From: Nitrospinae bacterium RIFCSPLOWO2_12_FULL_45_22
Lineage (GTDB): Bacteria > 2-12-FULL-45-22
DNA: 7,805 nucleotides
NCBI GenBank assembly: GCA_001803565.1
Contig: MHDQ01000064.1
Coordinates: forward strand, 1-7,805
Direction: 5' to 3'
The position numbers and the translations under genes are program-made. The notes below the pieces were generated by a model that was not told where the DNA came from, searched no databases, and saw only the letters and a program-made list of their open reading frames with translations. Below, one piece after another: positions 5,115-7,805 of this stretch. Position 1 is the first letter of the stretch. Every line of letters starts with the position of its first letter.

Positions 5115-7060
5115 TAAAATTCGGTTTTTAGATATATCGTAGCCAGGTCAGCATCGTAGTCGTTGAGCCGACCACCATAGTTGTCCCGCTGTTCATAGAG
5201 GGCCACATGGCGATAATCAAAATTGAGGCTCATATCTGTCTCCCGTACCTTGAAGCGATACTGTAGGCCCCAGCTAAAGTCGTATACATCCAATGGGAAC
5301 GTACCCCGGGCATCAATAAACCTGAAATTCAGGTCAGTGGTTAAGAATGAAGTTAGATCGTAAGTTATACCCCCCACATAAATGTCATTATCTTCCGAGA
5401 AATCTGCGGCCCTGATAGGCCCAATATTTAAGCCCAAGGCCTCTACAATCTCGGTATTAAGCTCTAAGTCCTGCCGGGTATAAGCAGCCGTCAGCGAGAG
5501 AGTTTTGAAGGGCTGGTACCAGATATTAGCGGAATAGCTCTTTTCTACATAGTCTGATGCACCGGTAGTATTTTTTTTATCCTTTACAGTAAACCCAAAG
5601 CCGGTACTAAGATTGTCACGGGGATTAAATTTTATCTTGAATTTGGCATTATCTTCATCGGTAGAGCTGATGCGGGTATACGGATTATCTATGCTGCCGT
5701 TTTCATATTCTGACGAAATAGTGAGCATTTTCCAGGGCTTAAGGTCAAAGCCTGCTACCAGGGACTTATTACGGGTGTCTATCTTGCGGTGTATCAGCCG
5801 GTCTTCGGTCGCGCTAGCGAAACGATCCTGGAAGCGGTACCCCAGGCGCAGAGAGAGGATTTCAAAAGGGATATATTCGAAGACGGCCCCAACAGTATTG
5901 GCCCGGATGTTATCATCGGTCTTGGCCAGGGCAGTAGCAACCGTAGGAGAAAACAGGACAAAGAGGGGGCTGGGGAATATCCGGGTATCTTCGGTAAAGA
6001 TATCGGCATCGTTCTTGGTGCTGTGTAAGCGATAGTTAGTATGGAGGAAGAGGTTATCAAGAATCCTAAAAGAAAGCCCTAGATCAAAGATATGGATAAG
6101 CCGGTCGCCATCACCATCTCCTCGACGGTTCTGTTGCAGATTCACACCGGCAAAATTCCGTCCCAGCAAGCTATTAGCGAAGGAATAATCCAGGTCACTC
6201 TTACTGAAGATATAGCCCAGGTTCAACTCTACCCGATCCAATAGATAAGAATGGAGCTTCACAGTAGTAATAGGTATAGTGAGGGTTTCTGACTGGTGCC
6301 AATCATAGGCATCTAACTCAGTAGCGGCCCGGCTGCCGAACTGACCGCCGGCCGATGGTGCGGGCAGGAAATAACTTATCTTGTCATTAAAGAGGCGCAA
6401 TTCCTGTTCTATAGACAAGTCTACCGGGCCGATCGAATAATCCAGCCCAAATTTATAATCGTTGGTGAGCTTATGCACCGGATAGAAGAGCTGGAACTCA
6501 TCCTGGAATATCTCGCGGGTAATAGTAGCATCACCATTCTGCCATTGTCGCCTATAAGAGAAAGAGAACTTGGGCAGGTCTTTCGGCGTAAGGGTAAAAT
6601 CTACCTGGGTAAATTTCCGGCTCCAGTCAAATATATGGGGATCACCCGTGGGAATAAAGGGGAAGCCGAGATTGTTATATTTGTAATCTACTTCCTGGCG
6701 GGTGATCTTTAAGTCAAACAGGTCATGTTTCCCCAGCCTGATATATCCCCAGGGATAAGGGTCACCACCCCAGTTATGGCCTTCAATACCGAAATAGTCT
6801 ATAGGGTTCCCGGCCTTGTCTCCGGCCTCTCCCTGTAATGACAGGTCAAATAAACGTAAACCTCGCATCAAATTATAGTCCTCTTCATACTTGGCTTCAT
6901 TCTTGTCTATATCCACTGCCCTACCGCCAAACGATACTGATCCCCTGATCTTATAATCACCTACCTGATATCTTCCGGCAGCATCATTTTTTTCGGTGAT
7001 TCCTAACAAGAATACCAGGGCCATAAGTAGGGTCCAACTGCCTTTTTTAATCACTCGCAT
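5114..7060 (-). CDS. MtrB/PioB-like outer-membrane beta-barrel protein of a porin-cytochrome complex
   Basis: The 648-residue product begins with a signal peptide (MRVIKKGSWTLLMALVFLLG, likely cleaved near DAA-GR around residue 28). The mature part is dominated by alternating polar/aromatic strands throughout, and it ends in a terminal phenylalanine (YLKTEF), the usual assembly signal of outer-membrane barrels. I found no cysteine, so it carries no heme itself and lacks the CxxC found in Shewanella MtrB. The length is close to that of MtrB/PioB proteins (roughly 650-800 residues). The early region with FGIEGHNWG and a following GKHDLFDLKI stretch resembles the start of that family. It lies between an MtrA/DmsE-like cytochrome gene (30 bp upstream) and an OmcA/MtrC-like gene. 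It should therefore form the barrel that sheaths the MtrA-like cytochrome across the outer membrane. GGAGG lies 10 nt before ATG 7060. The family call leans partly on context; another decaheme-associated porin class is the main alternative. Confidence 0.8.
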   Translation of the reverse strand: MRVIKKGSWTLLMALVFLLGITEKNDAAGRYQVGDYKIRGSVSFGGRAVDIDKNEAKYEEDYNLMRGLRLFDLSLQGEAGDKAGNPIDYFGIEGHNWGGDPYPWGYIRLGKHDLFDLKITRQEVDYKYNNLGFPFIPTGDPHIFDWSRKFTQVDFTLTPKDLPKFSFSYRRQWQNGDATITREIFQDEFQLFYPVHKLTNDYKFGLDYSIGPVDLSIEQELRLFNDKISYFLPAPSAGGQFGSRAATELDAYDWHQSETLTIPITTVKLHSYLLDRVELNLGYIFSKSDLDYSFANSLLGRNFAGVNLQQNRRGDGDGDRLIHIFDLGLSFRILDNLFLHTNYRLHSTKNDADIFTEDTRIFPSPLFVLFSPTVATALAKTDDNIRANTVGAVFEYIPFEILSLRLGYRFQDRFASATEDRLIHRKIDTRNKSLVAGFDLKPWKMLTISSEYENGSIDNPYTRISSTDEDNAKFKIKFNPRDNLSTGFGFTVKDKKNTTGASDYVEKSYSANIWYQPFKTLSLTAAYTRQDLELNTEIVEALGLNIGPIRAADFSEDNDIYVGGITYDLTSFLTTDLNFRFIDARGTFPLDVYDFSWGLQYRFKVRETDMSLNFDYRHVALYEQRDNYGGRLNDYDADLATIYLKTEF

Positions 7061-7090
7061 CTTTTCTGGTCCTCCAAAATCATTGGGACA

Positions 7091-7805
7091 CTACTCAAGA
7101 AGAATCTTGCTAACATTAGAGCCATGAATATTCATATGACAGACGGTACACGTCTGAAACCGGGCATTTCGCTGGTTATGGAAGGCCGGGGCATCGGGAT
7201 GGCAGGAGAGGCAGAGCATCCTTACTTCCTGATAGGTCAGCAGATGCCGGCTGTTGGAGCCATGGGGCTTATGGCAAACCAAACACCCCTCCACATAAAG
7301 CGATAGATGCTCATAAATCCAGGGCCCCCGTTTGTCTGTGTGGCACTTGAAGCAGACTTCATCCGCCTCCTTTTTCAGCATCCGGTAATTAGGGCTGCCG
7401 TGAGGGGTATGACAATCAGTGCAGTTTATAACACCCTCCGGGACTTTGTGGTGTTCGGGCAAGGCAAACTCTGCCATGATTTCTCTGTGGCAGTTGTAGC
7501 AGAGGTTTGGGGCGGTTTCTCGGAGCATATATTCCTTTGCCGGGGCATTATGAGGCGGTAAATGGCAATCATCACAGGCTATAGCCCCTAGACGATGTTC
7601 ACTCTTACGGAAAGTAAAACGCTCGGCCTCTTTTTTATGGCACTTAAGGCATATTTCAGAGCGGCTCTTAGCGGATTTTCCGGGAAATTTAAACAGGGCC
7701 TTTTCTGGGTCCTCCATGTGCTCACTGCCCGGCCCGTGACATGCCTCACAGCCCTTCAGTTCCGCTGGGGCCTTCTCATCCAGATCGGTCTTGTAATGGG
7801 CAGAT
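7091..7805 (-). CDS. MtrA/DmsE-like multiheme c-type cytochrome, N-terminus cut by the window edge
   Basis: The frame is open from the right edge to TAG at 7091-7093, giving about 237 residues. An internal Met at 7717 is not the start, because a heme motif (CEACH, 7736-7750) lies in frame upstream of it. Nine CxxCH motifs are visible in order: CEACH, CLKCH, CDDCH, CYNCH, CTDCH, CFKCH, CLVCH, CLSCH and CTVCH. Family hallmarks are GCEACHGPGSEH, CHTPHGS, KRGPWIYEH and CHKPHGS, shared with MtrA, PioA and DmsE decaheme cytochromes. The missing N-terminus would supply the signal peptide and most likely the tenth heme. The protein should be a periplasmic heme wire inserted into the beta-barrel encoded 30 bp downstream, carrying electrons across the outer membrane. 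Direction of flow (reduction of external acceptors or oxidation of external donors) cannot be told from sequence. It is likely the first or an early gene of the operon; its promoter is outside the window. Confidence 0.92.
   Translation of the reverse strand, partial: SAHYKTDLDEKAPAELKGCEACHGPGSEHMEDPEKALFKFPGKSAKSRSEICLKCHKKEAERFTFRKSEHRLGAIACDDCHLPPHNAPAKEYMLRETAPNLCYNCHREIMAEFALPEHHKVPEGVINCTDCHTPHGSPNYRMLKKEADEVCFKCHTDKRGPWIYEHLSLYVEGCLVCHKPHGSNSRHLLTYQEVRMLCLSCHPDAPAFHNQRNARFQTCTVCHMNIHGSNVSKILLE

Noticed and set aside
5794-6060. Minus-strand 88-codon frame inside the barrel gene
   Set aside because: It overlaps the beta-barrel gene in another frame, has no family signature and no independent ribosome binding site that I could support.
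7124-7561. Plus-strand frames opposite the MtrA/DmsE-like gene
   Set aside because: They are complements of a minus-strand frame packed with CxxCH motifs.
7091-7717. Start of the MtrA/DmsE-like gene at the internal Met at 7717
   Set aside because: The frame continues upstream to the window edge and includes a further heme motif (CEACH at 7736-7750), so the Met is internal.

Overview
The window comes from a diderm (Gram-negative) bacterium. The genes encode an outer-membrane beta-barrel, two multiheme c-type cytochromes and an AsmA-family envelope protein. The sequence alone does not fix a phylum. The gene set suggests an anaerobe or facultative anaerobe able to pass electrons across its outer membrane. 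All real genes lie on the minus strand, so transcription runs from the right edge to the left edge.

Right part (7805 to 2816): a porin-cytochrome cluster of the Mtr/Pio type. It starts with an MtrA/DmsE-like multiheme cytochrome (5' end cut by the window, nine CxxCH motifs visible). Next, 30 bp on, is a 648-residue beta-barrel resembling MtrB/PioB. Last is an OmcA/MtrC-family cytochrome with ten heme motifs in two pentaheme modules. By analogy with known systems, the first cytochrome would sit inside the barrel and bridge the outer membrane, and the third gene product would act at or near the cell surface. The third cytochrome starts at 4834 (ATG with a strong Shine-Dalgarno), not at an upstream GTG. 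One of its heme motifs has the unusual spacing CX3CH.

The gap between barrel gene and OmcA/MtrC-like gene (4869-5114) holds the most unusual structure: a 230-bp MITE-like element. It has 17-bp imperfect terminal inverted repeats, subterminal arrays of a CACRAGATT unit, and a perfect 8-bp direct repeat (CTGTTGAT) abutting both ends as a target-site duplication. Inside is a 54-codon reading frame whose C-terminal ~33 residues look like the end of a GxxExxY-family protein. Removing the element and one repeat copy leaves a 41-bp gap, as expected for a compact operon.

Middle (2565-2815): downstream of the OmcA/MtrC-like gene is a ~100-bp imperfect inverted repeat built from a GGGATCA-like heptamer, then a possible promoter for the next gene.

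Left part (2564 to 1): a complete SucD-like CoA-ligase alpha subunit with several ATP-citrate-lyase-like signatures and no adjacent beta subunit, then, 39 bp on, an AsmA-family membrane protein cut by the left edge. These two probably form a separate unit with no obvious functional tie to the cytochrome cluster.
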